Assembly (NCBI GenBank): GCA_963580285.1
Contig: OY757013.1
Coordinates: forward strand, 135,343,027 to 135,407,026
Length of the DNA: 64,000 nt
Reading direction: 5' to 3'
Source of the DNA: Lucinisca nassula
Taxonomy: Eukaryota; Mollusca; Bivalvia; Lucinida; Lucinidae
Positions 53,262 to 62,845 of the stretch are shown here, in pieces. Within the stretch, counting starts at the first letter, position 1, and every line of letters begins with the position of its first letter. Position numbers and translations under genes: made by a program. The notes below the pieces were generated by a model, which did not search any database, was not told where the DNA came from, and saw only the letters and a list, made by a program, of their open reading frames with translations.

Positions 53262-53775
53262 GATCAACCATGGTTTTTCATGCATTAACATTCGCCGGGT
53301 CCCGAGGAAGCTGTCTGAACATGAGGCCGCCAGGCCTAATATTCAAATATCTTCCGAGGGATCCGGCAAATCTTAATGCAATGAAATAAACATGGATGAT
53401 CGTTGTTCTTGCATAACTTACGATTCCGACAGAAAATTTGGACGAAAACACCCAAAAGCTCCATATAAACTTTTCACATGCGACCGGCGAACCAACTTGG
53501 CGGCCAGTTCAGAATGTTGTTTACAATGACGTTGTTATGCAGTAACCATCTGACACCATAGAACCCTAAAACGCTACGTTCAGGGCGATAACGTTACGTC
53601 GCTCAATGTAACGTGAACAGAGCAAGGTCAGTCTTGTTATATCAAAAGCTCAAAATCCATGTTCAAACAGCACGCGAATTTCATGATTTGAACATGGTTT
53701 TTGCTGTTTGAGCACGGCTTTCGTTCCATTTGAAAATGGCTTCAAACAGCCCTGCGCATAGGTATTTATGCAAGA
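53262..53775 (+). repeat. Q repeat, copy 1
   Basis: About 515 bp, high identity to 59112-59640 (GGGATCAACCATGGTTTTTC; ATATCTTCCGAGGGATCCGG; AACGCTACGTTCAGGGCGAT). Holds a near-perfect dyad CATGTTCAAACAGCA. No coding frame shared. Confidence 0.75.
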
Positions 53776-53833
53776 ACGTCACTTTACATACGCAAGGTCA
53801 TTAGAATTTAAAATGTTTGAAATTATTATGACA

Positions 53834-54411
53834 CATCACGAAACACGCTTATATAATTTTGACCCCCTTGAACCCCACTTTTATATTGTAAAACTTAGGT
53901 TTACAGGGGTAAACCATATTTTCGGCCCCGCCTATAGGGGCTGGAAGAAATATATGGGCTGCATGATGCTTCCACGCAGAGCTGAATCCGGCCTGCACGC
54001 TAGTACTGGTAAACCGCTTAGAGGATCTTAGTTTGTCCAGGAACCGAGTCCATGCTATTAAACCCTATTGGTTTCATTTGGCGACAGGGCTTGAGATGTC
54101 ATTTCATCTCAATGTCGGGTAAAAGTTCCTCAAAATTGTAAGCAACGTCTCCAAAATGACCTTTACAGTATTGACGGGGACGTTAAACCTCAAAGGAAAC
54201 AAACAAACAAAAAACATATTTTGTCTTATTTCTGCTCTAAAATATAGATTGTGGGTACTCGTTAGAACCGCCTCATCGAGGCGGTTCTAACGAGCACCCA
54301 CAATCTATATTTTGAGCAGAAATAAGAAAAATATCACAATTTTTTCATCTTAAAATTTTCATTTTGCGGTGGTAAAGTTGACGGTGTATTTGTAGCGGCG
54401 TGTTTTCGTAA
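53834..54411 (+). mobile_element. HpA, plus, split by SINE-B, abutting exon d
   Basis: Left end CATCACGAAACACGCTT; hairpin perfect at 54262-54292; right end GGCGTGTTTTCGTAATGG at 54411, 17 bp before exon d. Confidence 0.9.
53925..54212 (+). mobile_element. SINE-B, plus, inside HpA
   Basis: Head CGGCCCCGCCTATAGGGGC, tail AAACAAACAAACAAA; CATATTTT on both sides is an 8 bp or longer target duplication. Confidence 0.85.
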
Positions 54412-54428
54412 TGGTTTATTTTTTACAG

Positions 54429-54701
54429 ATAACAATCAGGTTACCCCAATGTTGTCTCTGCTACCAATGCTGGTACATGGGTATTTCGAGAATTCTCAAA
54501 GACCCGGACGTCAGTTTGGAAGAAAAACGAGCCCTGTTTCAAAGCAGCGACAATGACTCCGGCGAGCGGTCAGAGGATACATCGCCAGAATATATGCCAA
54601 ATGAGTCAAATCTGCCACCTCATCCACAGGGACAGCAGTCAACAGCCGGTTCATCGGGAGAATCTATACCAGATGAGCCAAATCTGCCATCTGCTCAATA
54701 G
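54429..54701 (+). CDS. Unrecognised secreted Cys/Trp-rich protein, last exon d
   Basis: Terminal coding exon. The 3' splice site GTTTATTTTTTACAG precedes 54429; phase 0 matches the end of exon c. It starts with a Cys-rich stretch (LPQCCLCYQCWYMG, four Cys), which would bring the mature-region total to 16, an even number. A charged helix-like part follows (LKDPDVSLEEKRALF), then an acidic, Ser/Pro/Asn-rich tail with two copies of a PNESNLPP / PDEPNLPS motif. Stop codon TAG ends at 54701. The tail resembles a disordered or glycosylated linker; this is inference. No family recognised. An alternative is that exons a-c belong to one gene and this to another, but phase and Cys content argue for one gene. 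HpA ends 17 bp upstream, so the branch point probably lies in the MITE. Confidence 0.65.
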   Translation: MTIRLPQCCLCYQCWYMGISRILKDPDVSLEEKRALFQSSDNDSGERSEDTSPEYMPNESNLPPHPQGQQSTAGSSGESIPDEPNLPSAQ

Positions 54702-54749
54702 GAACCGCAGTCACCACCACTATAGACAGATACTACCGATTAAGAAAAC

Positions 54750-54755
54750 AATAAA
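54750..54755 (+). terminator. Polyadenylation signal AATAAA
   Basis: Canonical hexamer 49 bp after the stop codon of exon d, in AT-rich sequence. Supports exon d as the last exon. Confidence 0.6.
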
Positions 54756-54932
54756 GAAGTAACGACGAACTGAGCTATATGTTAATGTAATTTGCAATAT
54801 ATATTTACATGACAAAAAGCGGGGGTGTGCCATCGCTGTAAATATTCCGTTTCCATATTTGTTATTTTTGTTTCTAAATCGCACCTGAAGCAAAGCTAAG
54901 CTCTAACAGAAGTGATGGCAACTACCAGGATT

Positions 54933-55243
54933 CATCACGATAAAAATGCCTTCATAATTCTGATCCCATTGAACCCCACTTTTACATAGTAAAACTGGGG
55001 TTTACAGGGGTATACCTTATTTTTCTATTTGTGCCCTAAAATATAGATGGTGGGTATTCGTTAGAACCGCCTCGATAAAGCTAGCCTAACGAGTACCGAT
55101 AATCTATATTTATCGAGTACCCACATTTTATATTTTAGAGCAGAAATAAGATAAATATCACAATTTGTCATCATAAAATTTTCGTGTTTTTTTTGTTCGG
55201 CAGTAAAGATTACAATGCAAGGTATTGGCGCGTTTTCGTAATG
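54933..55243 (+). mobile_element. HpA, plus, hairpin rearranged
   Basis: GAACCGCCTCGATAAAGCTAGCC breaks the core, and a second GAGTACCCACA arm follows. Base T flanks both ends. Confidence 0.75.
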
Positions 55244-55256
55244 TCACACCCCCGTC

Positions 55257-55544
55257 CATCACGAAAACACGCCTATATAATTTTGACCCCCTCGAACCCC
55301 ACTTTTATATAGTAAAACTAGGGTTTACAGTGGTAAACCTTGTTTTTTCTTATTTCTGCTCTTAAATAGAGATTGTGGGTACACGTTAGAACCGCCTCGA
55401 TGAGGCGGTTCTAACTTGTTCCCACAATCTATATTTTGAGCAAAAAAAAAAAAAAAAAAAAAAAATCACAATTTTTCATCTTAAAATTTCTAATTTTTTG
55501 CAAAAAAATTGACAATGTATTTGTATAGGTTTGTTTTTGTAATG
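55257..55544 (+). mobile_element. HpA, plus
   Basis: Full hairpin, right arm followed by an A run. Only 13 bp from the preceding HpA. Confidence 0.85.
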
Positions 55545-55657
55545 AGGACAGAACTGTCTCGAAAAATAGCAAAACGACTATCCCAAAATAAAATATTTAT
55601 ATAAAAATACATTCACACTACATACATGCAAACAGAAATTCTAACAAAAATAAAAAG

Positions 55658-55965
55658 CCGGCCTCAGTGGCTCAGTCGGATGCGCGTCTGACTGGTGATC
55701 AGGAGGACGCGGGTTCGACTCCCGCCTGGGTCGGCAACATTCTTTCGTGGAGATTGATCATGAAATCTTTTCTACGGTCATTCTCTCCCTTCCGCTGATT
55801 CAAGAAGGGCAGTTGTCAGTTTCTGGCGAAAGAATGTGCACTGTACTGGTTAACCGCTTACGTATAAGCCTGCCCAGGAAAGTGTTGATAGGTAAACTGA
55901 CCGGCTCAAAAATGACCTAAATAGTGTTGACTGGGCCGTTAAACTCCAATACAAACAAACAAACA
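55658..55965 (+). mobile_element. SINE-A, intact reference copy
   Basis: CCGGCCTCAGTGGCTCAGTC head (A box), GGGTTCGACTCCC B box, body, GGGCCGTTAAACTCC tail and CAAA repeats. AACAAAAATAAAAAG is duplicated perfectly at 55643-55657 and 55966-55980, so this is a young insertion. Confidence 0.95.
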
Positions 55966-55980
55966 AACAAAAATAAAAAG

Positions 55981-56293
55981 CGTCAGAACAACGCTATTCA
56001 TTGTCTGTCTTATTAAATATTTTCTTGACATGAACGCGCTAATACATGTACGTGAGTATATTCATGCTGCGTAGAAGGTGTTTACATTCGTGTTTACATT
56101 CATTTGGAAATTTCCTCTCGATACTGCATATTTTTTGTGAACAGCGCAGACCAAGATAAATCTGAATGGTGGAGCAGATTAACCTTGGTCTTCGATGCCT
56201 GGTTGCAAATGTACTCACTGTGAACCAGTTTGTATTAGACTAAACGTGCATATATATCTTAAATTCCTTTGCATATGTGTATAATAATTATTC
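55981..56293. other. Short stretch, nothing recognised
   Basis: Contains a CCAAGATAAATC...TTAACCTTGG dyad near 56150; no repeat family. Confidence 0.3.
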
Positions 56294-56888
56294 ATTACGA
56301 AACATGCCTATACAAATACATTGCAAACTTTACCGCCAAAAAAAAAAAAAAAAAAAGAAAATTTTAAGATGAAAAGATAATGTGATATTTTTCTTATTTC
56401 TGCTCTAAATGGGTATTCGTTAGAACCGCCTTATTTCTGCTCAAAATATAGATTGTGGGTACACGTTAGAGCCGCCTCGTCGAGGCGGTTCTAACATTAC
56501 GTGAACACGTCCGTGAAATGAACACCCCACTAAACCCCACTTTATATAGGGAAAAGTGGGGTTTACGGGGGTATACATTATTTTTCTTATTTCTGCTCCA
56601 AGACATAGGTTGTGGGAACTCGTTAGAACCGCCTCAATGAGGCGGTTCTAACGAGCACCCACAACCTATGATTGAAGTGAAAATAACAAAAATATCACAG
56701 ATTTTCATCGGAAAAGTAGCCATTTTGGAGATGTGAAAAATGTACTATGTCGCACGGGTATGTTATCGTAATGACGAGAACCCATTTAGAGCAGAAATAA
56801 GAAAAATGGGGTTTACCCCTCTAAGCCCCAGTTTTACTATAAAAAAGTGGGGTTAAGGGGTCAAAATTATATAGGCTTGTTTTCGTGA
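56294..56888 (-). mobile_element. HpA, minus, split by HpB, hairpin duplicated
   Basis: Left end CATTACGAAACATGCC. The hairpin left arm occurs twice (GAACCGCCTT, then GAGCCGCCTCGTCGAGGCGGTT). After HpB it resumes ACGAG and ends GGCTTGTTTTCGTGATT. Confidence 0.8.
56495..56773 (+). mobile_element. HpB, plus, inserted in HpA hairpin arm
   Basis: Complete, young-looking copy with perfect GAACCGCCTCAATGAGGCGGTT. It sits between TTCTAA and ACGAG, where intact HpA reads TTCTAACGAG, so at most one base is duplicated. Confidence 0.9.
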
Positions 56889-56902
56889 TTACTGTTATTA
56901 TC

Positions 56903-57183
56903 CATTACGAAAATACGCCTATACCAATACATAGTAAAGTTTTTATCTCCGAAAAATCGAAAAATTTAAGATGAAAAATTGGGATTTTTTTCTCATTTCT
57001 GCTCGAAATATAAATTGTGGGTACTCTTTAGAACCGCCTCGATGAGGCGGTTCTAACGAGTATCCACAATCTATAGTTTGGAACAGAAATAAGAAAAATA
57101 AAGTTTATCCCTGTAAACCCCAGTTTTACTATATAAAAGTGGGGTTCAAGGGGGTCAAAATTATATAGGCGTGTTTTCGTGAT
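56903..57183 (-). mobile_element. HpA, minus
   Basis: Full-length with perfect core GAACCGCCTCGATGAGGCGGTT. Confidence 0.85.
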
Positions 57184-58062
57184 CATAAAATATTACTAAT
57201 TATGTTATTATTTTTTTATAATTATTATTATTATTGCCATATATGGTGAACGGGATTATTGTTTGATTTTGTGTTAAGCCGCATTCTAACAAGACAAATC
57301 GCAGTATACAGTCAAGAAAGTTGTGCAAGCTATTTTTATCCATCGGGTGGACACACCTAGTTCTATTTCTTCCGTGTCATGCGAAAATATAGTTCGAACA
57401 AATTGACCCGAGACTAGTGAACTCTATTAACATAATTTCAAACCCGACTGAATGCATGTATTTATCTTCGCCGTCTCCCGAAGATGGCTACATGTATATT
57501 GTTATTCAATACATAGAGATCGGTAAATGGGTCGCAATTCACGAGGTGCCGTAAATTCACGAGGAGTTTACGATAGCCTACGGTATTAGGCGATACCACT
57601 GACTAATTTATTCCTTGCATAAAGGTCAGTCTCAAGTCAATTTGTTCGAACTATATATATAGGTGTTTTCGAGACAGAGGGTAAAGGTAAAAAAACATTG
57701 CCTGCTCATTTATTGTTTGATATATGCATATGGAATTCTTTATACTGTTGCCTTTTTCTGTTTTTTTTTTTTTTGTTTTTTTTTTGTGGGGGGGGGGGGG
57801 GGGGGGTGGCTGTTCACACATCTCTTTTGCTACATTTTACTACATGCCGTGAACACCATGGCGCACCATCGTGAAAAGTGTCACAAACCCCAATGTGAAT
57901 GAGGCTACCTTTTAGAGAGACAAACACTCTCAAGCACAGTTTGCTCCCCGTACCAATAGACGGAAAGAATGGGCAATCGACGAAGATTTTTTTTGTCCAA
58001 TCAGAGAAGGCCGTTGTCTCCCTAGTACAAGGACATAATATGTACCATATGCATCCATTCTC
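57184..58062. other. Intergenic-looking stretch, nothing recognised
   Basis: Downstream of the gene end. Contains ATT repeats near 57220, T and G runs at 57763-57806, and a repeated AAATTCACGAGG; no exon supported. Confidence 0.4.
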
Positions 58063-58297
58063 CTTTACCCTTACCCTGCTGAATATTCAGCTCAGCCACA
58101 CCCATTTCTGACTTTGAACCAATCAGATTACTTGATGTAATTTATTCTTACAAATCCAAAAACTGAATGTCAAACAGTGTCGATCCACTGGACCAAACAG
58201 TGTAGATCCTGATCAGATGGCTTCTGAAGAAGCCATCTGATCAGGATCTACACTGTTTCCAAAGACAGGGGTGTCGTGATCAGCAGGATAAGAGTTA
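58063..58297. mobile_element. H2 MITE, second copy
   Basis: Ends TTTACCCTTACCCTGCTGA and TCAGCAGGATAAGAGTTAA; perfect hairpin GATCCTGATCAGATGGCTTC, with the AAACAGTGTAGATCC arms longer than in copy 1. Confidence 0.75.
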
Positions 58298-58316
58298 ATG
58301 TGAATCCGTTCACTTT

Positions 58317-58590
58317 CAATTACGAAAACAAGCCTATTGAAATACATTGACATCTTTATCAGCGCAAATGAAAATTTCAGATTAAGAACGTTTACTGTTC
58401 ATATCTAATCTGCCAAAAAACATGGACTGTGAATGCTTATTTGAAACCGCCTTGGTGAGGCGGTTCTAAAGAGTACCCAAAGTTTATGTTTTGAGCAGAA
58501 GTCTGAAAAATATTCCCAACTTAAGCCCAGTTTTACTTCGCAAAAAATGTTTAAGAGGTTTTCAATTTTAAAGGTTTGTTTTCGTCATGC
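58317..58590 (-). mobile_element. HpA, minus, diverged
   Basis: AATTACGAAAACAAGCC left end; GAAACCGCCTTGGTGAGGCGGTTC core has a compensated stem change; interior diverged. Confidence 0.7.
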
Positions 58591-58669
58591 AAAGGATGCA
58601 AGTTTAGGCGGCTATACCATTTCTATTTTCTGTAAACCACTTCCTTTTTTGACAATGCTGTAAATTTAT

Positions 58670-58950
58670 CATCACGAAAACACACCTATATGATTCTGAC
58701 CCCTTGAACCCACTTTTATATAGTAAAACTGGGGTTTACAGGGGTAAACCTTGTTTTTCTTATTTCTGCTCTAAAATATAGATTGTGGGTACCCACAATC
58801 TATATTTTGAGGATGAGGCGGTTCTAACGAGTACCCACAATCTATATTTTGAGCAGAAATAAGAAAAATAACACAATTTTTCATCTTAAAATTTTCATTT
58901 TTTCGGTGATAAAGGTGGCAATGTATTTGTATAGGCGGGTTTGCGTAATG
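58670..58950 (+). mobile_element. HpA, plus, hairpin replaced by short dyad
   Basis: ATAGATTGTGGGTACCCACAATCTAT is a perfect palindrome formed by loss of the core, followed by a second half hairpin with GATGAGGCGGTTCTAACGAG. Confidence 0.8.
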
Positions 58951-59068
58951 CATGTTTTTCACACAATCCTATGTAGAATATTTGTGTATATTTGCAAGAC
59001 TCATTTGACCCTTAGCCCGTTCCACCTGAGCCGCATAATAAACTTGAAATGTATACGCTTCGATAAGA

Positions 59069-59847
59069 CCTGGGGCCAGTTGTTCAAAACTAACGACGTC
59101 GTTAGCTAATATAGGGATCAACCATGGTTTTTCATACATTAACATTTGCCGGACCCCGCCGAGGAAGCTGTTTGAACATGAGGCTGCTAGGCCGAATGTT
59201 CAAATATCTTCCGAGGGATCCGGCAAATGTTACTGCAATGAAATAACAATGGATGATCGTTGTCTTGCATAACTTACGAATCCGACAGCAAATTTTGAAG
59301 AAAACGCCCAAAAGCTCCATATAAATTCAATGTAAACTCTTCAAATGCGACAGGCAAATCAAAATGGCGGCCAGTTCAGAATGTTGTTTACAATGACGTT
59401 GTCATGCATTTACGTCATCATAGAACCCTAAAACGCTACGTTCAGGGCGATAACGTTACGTCGCTAAACGTAACGTAAACAAAGCAAGGCACGTCTTGTG
59501 ATGTCAAAAGCTCACAATCCATGTTCAAACAGCACGCGAATTTCATGATTTGAACATGGTTTTTGCTGTTTGAGCACGGCTTTCGGTGCATTTGCCAATG
59601 ACTTCAAACAGCCATGCGCATAGATATTTATGCAAGAACAAATCGTTAAAACTTTGATCATTTGATATGGCAAATATGCTGATATTTTTGCTGAAAAAAA
59701 AAATGTGAGCAGCTTATGCAAATGCAAAAGCTGCTCACATTAAAAAAAATACCAACAATTTTAGATATTGTACTTGCTAGAAGAGTTAACAATATGACTA
59801 CTAACGAGCTCGTTAAGCTAATGATGCTTTGAACAACTGGGCCCAGG
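59069..59847. mobile_element. MITE with CCAGTTGTTCAAA ends, split by Q
   Basis: CCTGGGGCCAGTTGTTCAAA and its inverse TTTGAACAACTGGGCCCAGG, with inner AACTAACGACGTCGTTAGCTA and AACGAGCTCGTTAAGCTAA. Holds a hairpin TGTGAGCAGCTT/AAGCTGCTCACA near 59720. Confidence 0.75.
59112..59640 (+). repeat. Q repeat, copy 2
   Basis: Starts TATAGGGATCAACCATGG and ends TTATGCAAGAAC, as copy 1; nested inside the preceding MITE, which fixes its ends as those of a mobile unit. Confidence 0.8.
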
Positions 59848-60302
59848 AGGCCAGGTGACAGATATTGATTGCGATTTCGCCTTTATGCGCCCTTGATCAC
59901 ATATATGTTAAATGCACGTTTTACAAGGTGAAGGTCTGCTATGTAAACTCTTATTGAGAGGAATGGACACCCCTTAAAGGAACGGGACGCTTTTTTTCAA
60001 AACTCATTTGCTGTCTTTGTAATGGGAAACGTCTTTGAATTCAGATATAGTTCCTTTCAAGAACGTGCTGGGTGTATAGGACAGCAATCAGAAAGCCACA
60101 AAAAGTTGTCTCAAGTTGAACTAAATTAAAGTGCCACTTCAGTGTATCAAATACATGTACCACTGGCTCGTTTTCCATGACGAAACAAATCCTTAATACT
60201 TCTTGAGAAAATAGATCTCGAACATATATAGGGAACAGTCGTATTTTAACTTTAAAATGTCTAGTGAGCGTACTCATTATATAAGTACACAATACATACC
60301 TA
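59848..60302. other. Stretch with no recognised feature
   Basis: CAGATCACATATATG-like and AGGAACGGGACGC words; no exon or repeat. Confidence 0.35.
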
Positions 60303-60494
60303 TGTCAAACAGTGCAGGCCCAGATCAGACGCCGCCGAACGCGGCGTCTGATCAGGGCCTACACTGTTTGCAAAAAGTGCAACCATTTTCCAAATAGATT
60401 TTGAAGACAACACAACCTGACACCCCTACAATTTGAATTGGGCATGTGCTTCATATAAGGAGGAAGATTTCATTTGGTATTAAAAGGGGGTTAA
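60303..60494 (+). mobile_element. H1 MITE, left end missing
   Basis: Perfect GATCAGACGCCGC/GCGGCGTCTGATC hairpin flanked by AAACAGTGCAGGCCCA and GGGCCTACACTGTTT; right end AAAGGGGGTTAA. Confidence 0.7.
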
Positions 60495-60571
60495 TTGCTA
60501 TCATTTCGCCTCATTACTGGGATTTTTGATTAACCCTCAGTCACTCAGATCAAATGTGTCTTGAAAAATGA

Positions 60572-60990
60572 TACCAATACGAAAACGCGCTCATATAAAC
60601 GTGATAAATACAGTCCAACCTGTGTTTAGCAAGCACCTCAGGGATAATGAAAATGTGGTTGCTTAAGACAGGTGCTTGCTTAATGCAGGTGAATTTTTAA
60701 TGCATTTGTCTTTTTCGGTAACTAAATCCCCGCTTGCTTAAGAGAGGTTGCTTGCTTAACAGAGGTGGCCACTAAGACAGGTTTGATTGTATATTCTAAA
60801 TTTTAACGCCGAAAAAAATGCGAATTTTAAGATGTTATTTTCCTTATTTCTGCTAACAATATAAATTTCTGGTAGTCTTCAGAACCACCTCGCCGAGTCG
60901 GTTCTAACGTGTACCCACAATGCGTCTTTTAGCGGAAATAAGAAAACAATGTATTCCGCTAGAAATTCCAGTTAAGATTATAGAGGTATG
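60572..60990 (-). mobile_element. HpA, minus, diverged, split by T3
   Basis: ATACGAAAACGCGCTCATA left end; core GAACCACCTCGCCGAGTCGGTTC. Confidence 0.65.
60611..60789 (-). mobile_element. T3 MITE, 179 bp, inverted copy, TA flanks
   Basis: CAGTCCAACCTGTGTTTAG and CTAAGACAGGTTTGATTG ends. Like the other two T3 copies it sits inside an HpA. Confidence 0.85.
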
Positions 60991-61255
60991 TTATAGAGAT
61001 GCATAGATCCCTGCGTCCCACTGGAATTCGAGCCATTGACGTTACACTGTTATGGTAAAAAAGAGGCGTGTCCACTCCTCTATATTAACATACTGAGGAT
61101 TAAAGTTTCCGCTGATTTTAAATAAAATCACACGAAACATACAAAACGTTTTCTTTGTCACTTAAAATCCCAATCAGAATTTGTACATGTTGTAGCAAAT
61201 GATTTACTGCACGTTGGAGCACTGAGCACAAGGCTCCATCGTATTAGGAAAATAT
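60991..61255. other. Short stretch, nothing recognised
   Basis: CCACTGGAATTCGAGCCATTG near 61019 may be an end scrap of a T5-type MITE. Confidence 0.3.
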
Positions 61256-61513
61256 GTCCTTAAGAAATAATGGCGTCCAACATGGTGTCAGAAAATGATA
61301 AATATTAGGTAAAAATGAAACAATTGTATTATAACTGCTTTTAACATAGATTGTGGGTGCTCGTTATAACCGCCTCAATGAGGCGGTTCTAACGAGTACC
61401 CACAATCTATGTTTAAAATAAGGCATATAATGTATACCCCCGGAAACCCCACTTTTCTCTATATGATGTGGGAATTCAGGGGGTATTCGTTTCACGGACT
61501 CGTTATCGTGACG
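61256..61513 (-). mobile_element. HpB2 variant, minus
   Basis: Inverse of 39492-39780, including ATGGCGTCCAACATGGTGTC and core AACCGCCTCAATGAGGCGGTT. Confidence 0.75.
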
Positions 61514-61611
61514 GTGTCTGTTGATAAGCGCAGCCACGTCAGAGCCTTCACAACGTGTAAACATGTATGGGCGACTTTGCAAGACGGCATGCGCCTTACA
61601 AATCACTGGCT

Positions 61612-61910
61612 AGAGCTGATCTATTTCGATTCTAACACGCCGAAACTCCGCAATAATGCTGTTGTTTCCTTCAAATTCTCACACATTTTTGACATTGTTA
61701 GAAGAAATCCCGCAAAAATTATCGACTGAAACACATGTATTTATATCATTTTCTAACGTTTTTGATGCGAGAAGATGACGTTACGCCGTCCAACGTCAAG
61801 GAAATCGACAAGTGACGTCATAAATTTGCAGTTTTAATGACGTCACTCGTCACGCTCTTCCTTGCCGTGATTTGTTGTAGAATAAAAAACGGTTATTTTC
61901 CATTGCCTAT
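61612..61910 (+). repeat. R3 repeat, second half
   Basis: GAGCTGATCTATTTCGATTC to TTGCCGTGATTTGTTGTAGA, with two GTGACGTCA-type sites. Confidence 0.65.
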
Positions 61911-61959
61911 ATAGGCGCGCTGTGTTAGAATTGCCAATAAATCTCGTCTACGTTCTTTC

Positions 61960-62112
61960 TCTCGTTTCCAGTTGTAGGTCACTTGCGAATTAATGTGCAC
62001 GGTTTTATTTAGCCGCTTATGTATAAGCCTGCTCAGGAAAAGTGAGGATAGGTAAACTGACCTGCTCGATATGAACCACGTGGCTTTGTCAGGGCTGTTA
62101 AACTCTTAACAA
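61960..62112 (+). mobile_element. SINE-A, decayed, headless
   Basis: AGCCGCTTATGTATAAGCCTG and GATAGGTAAACTGACC to GGGCTGTTAAACTC. Confidence 0.7.
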
Positions 62113-62189
62113 AGAGACAAAACAAACGATAAATGCATTCTGCAAGAACAAGGTAAAGTTACGAGTATATATCTTTGTAGAACACATTT

Positions 62190-62335
62190 CATCACGATAA
62201 CAAGTCCGTGCAATTAAGACCCCTCTAAACCCCACTGTATATAGAGAAAACTGGGGTTTACGAGGGTATTCATTATTTTTCTAATTACTGCTCCAAAACA
62301 CCGGTTGTGGTCACTCGTTAGAACCGCTTCAATGA
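62190..62335 (+). mobile_element. HpB, plus, cut in hairpin
   Basis: Left end CATCACGATAACAAGTCCGT; stops after GAACCGCTTCAATGA where the 21 bp satellite region starts. Confidence 0.75.
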
Positions 62336-62339
62336 TCTT

Positions 62340-62845
62340 TTGCGTCCGATTAAATTGTGCTAACAAGATAATATGTTGTGCGGACAAGATAATAAGTTGT
62401 ACGCACAATATATTATATTGTCCGCACAAGATAATATCTTGTTCGCACAACATTTTATCTTGTTCACAAAAAATATTATTTTATTTGCACAAGATAGATC
62501 TTGTGTAGACAACATAATAACTTATGCGGACAACATTATATCTTGTGCGCACAAAATAATATCTTGTTCGCACAACTTAATATCTTGTCCGCACAACATA
62601 TTATATTGTTAGCACAATTTAATTAGGCGAATAATACGCATATGCTATTATGCTGTCCGCGCAAGATCTATGTGATGCAAACAAGATCATATGTTGTGCG
62701 CACAAGATAATATTTTGTGCGCACAAGATATATTATGTTGTTTGCACAAGTTAATATCTTGTGCGCACAACATAATATCCTATGCACACAAGATAAAATC
62801 TTGTTCGCACAACTTAATATTTTGTTCGCACAACATATAAAACAA
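62340..62845. repeat. 21 bp dyad satellite, third locus, diverged
   Basis: Same AAGATAATATCTTGTCCGCAC-type units, less regular. Perfect 18 bp inverted ATTAAATTGTGCTAACAA at 62350-62367 and 62607-62624 bounds the first half. The TACGGAACCCGGG ends of the other two loci are absent. Confidence 0.75.
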
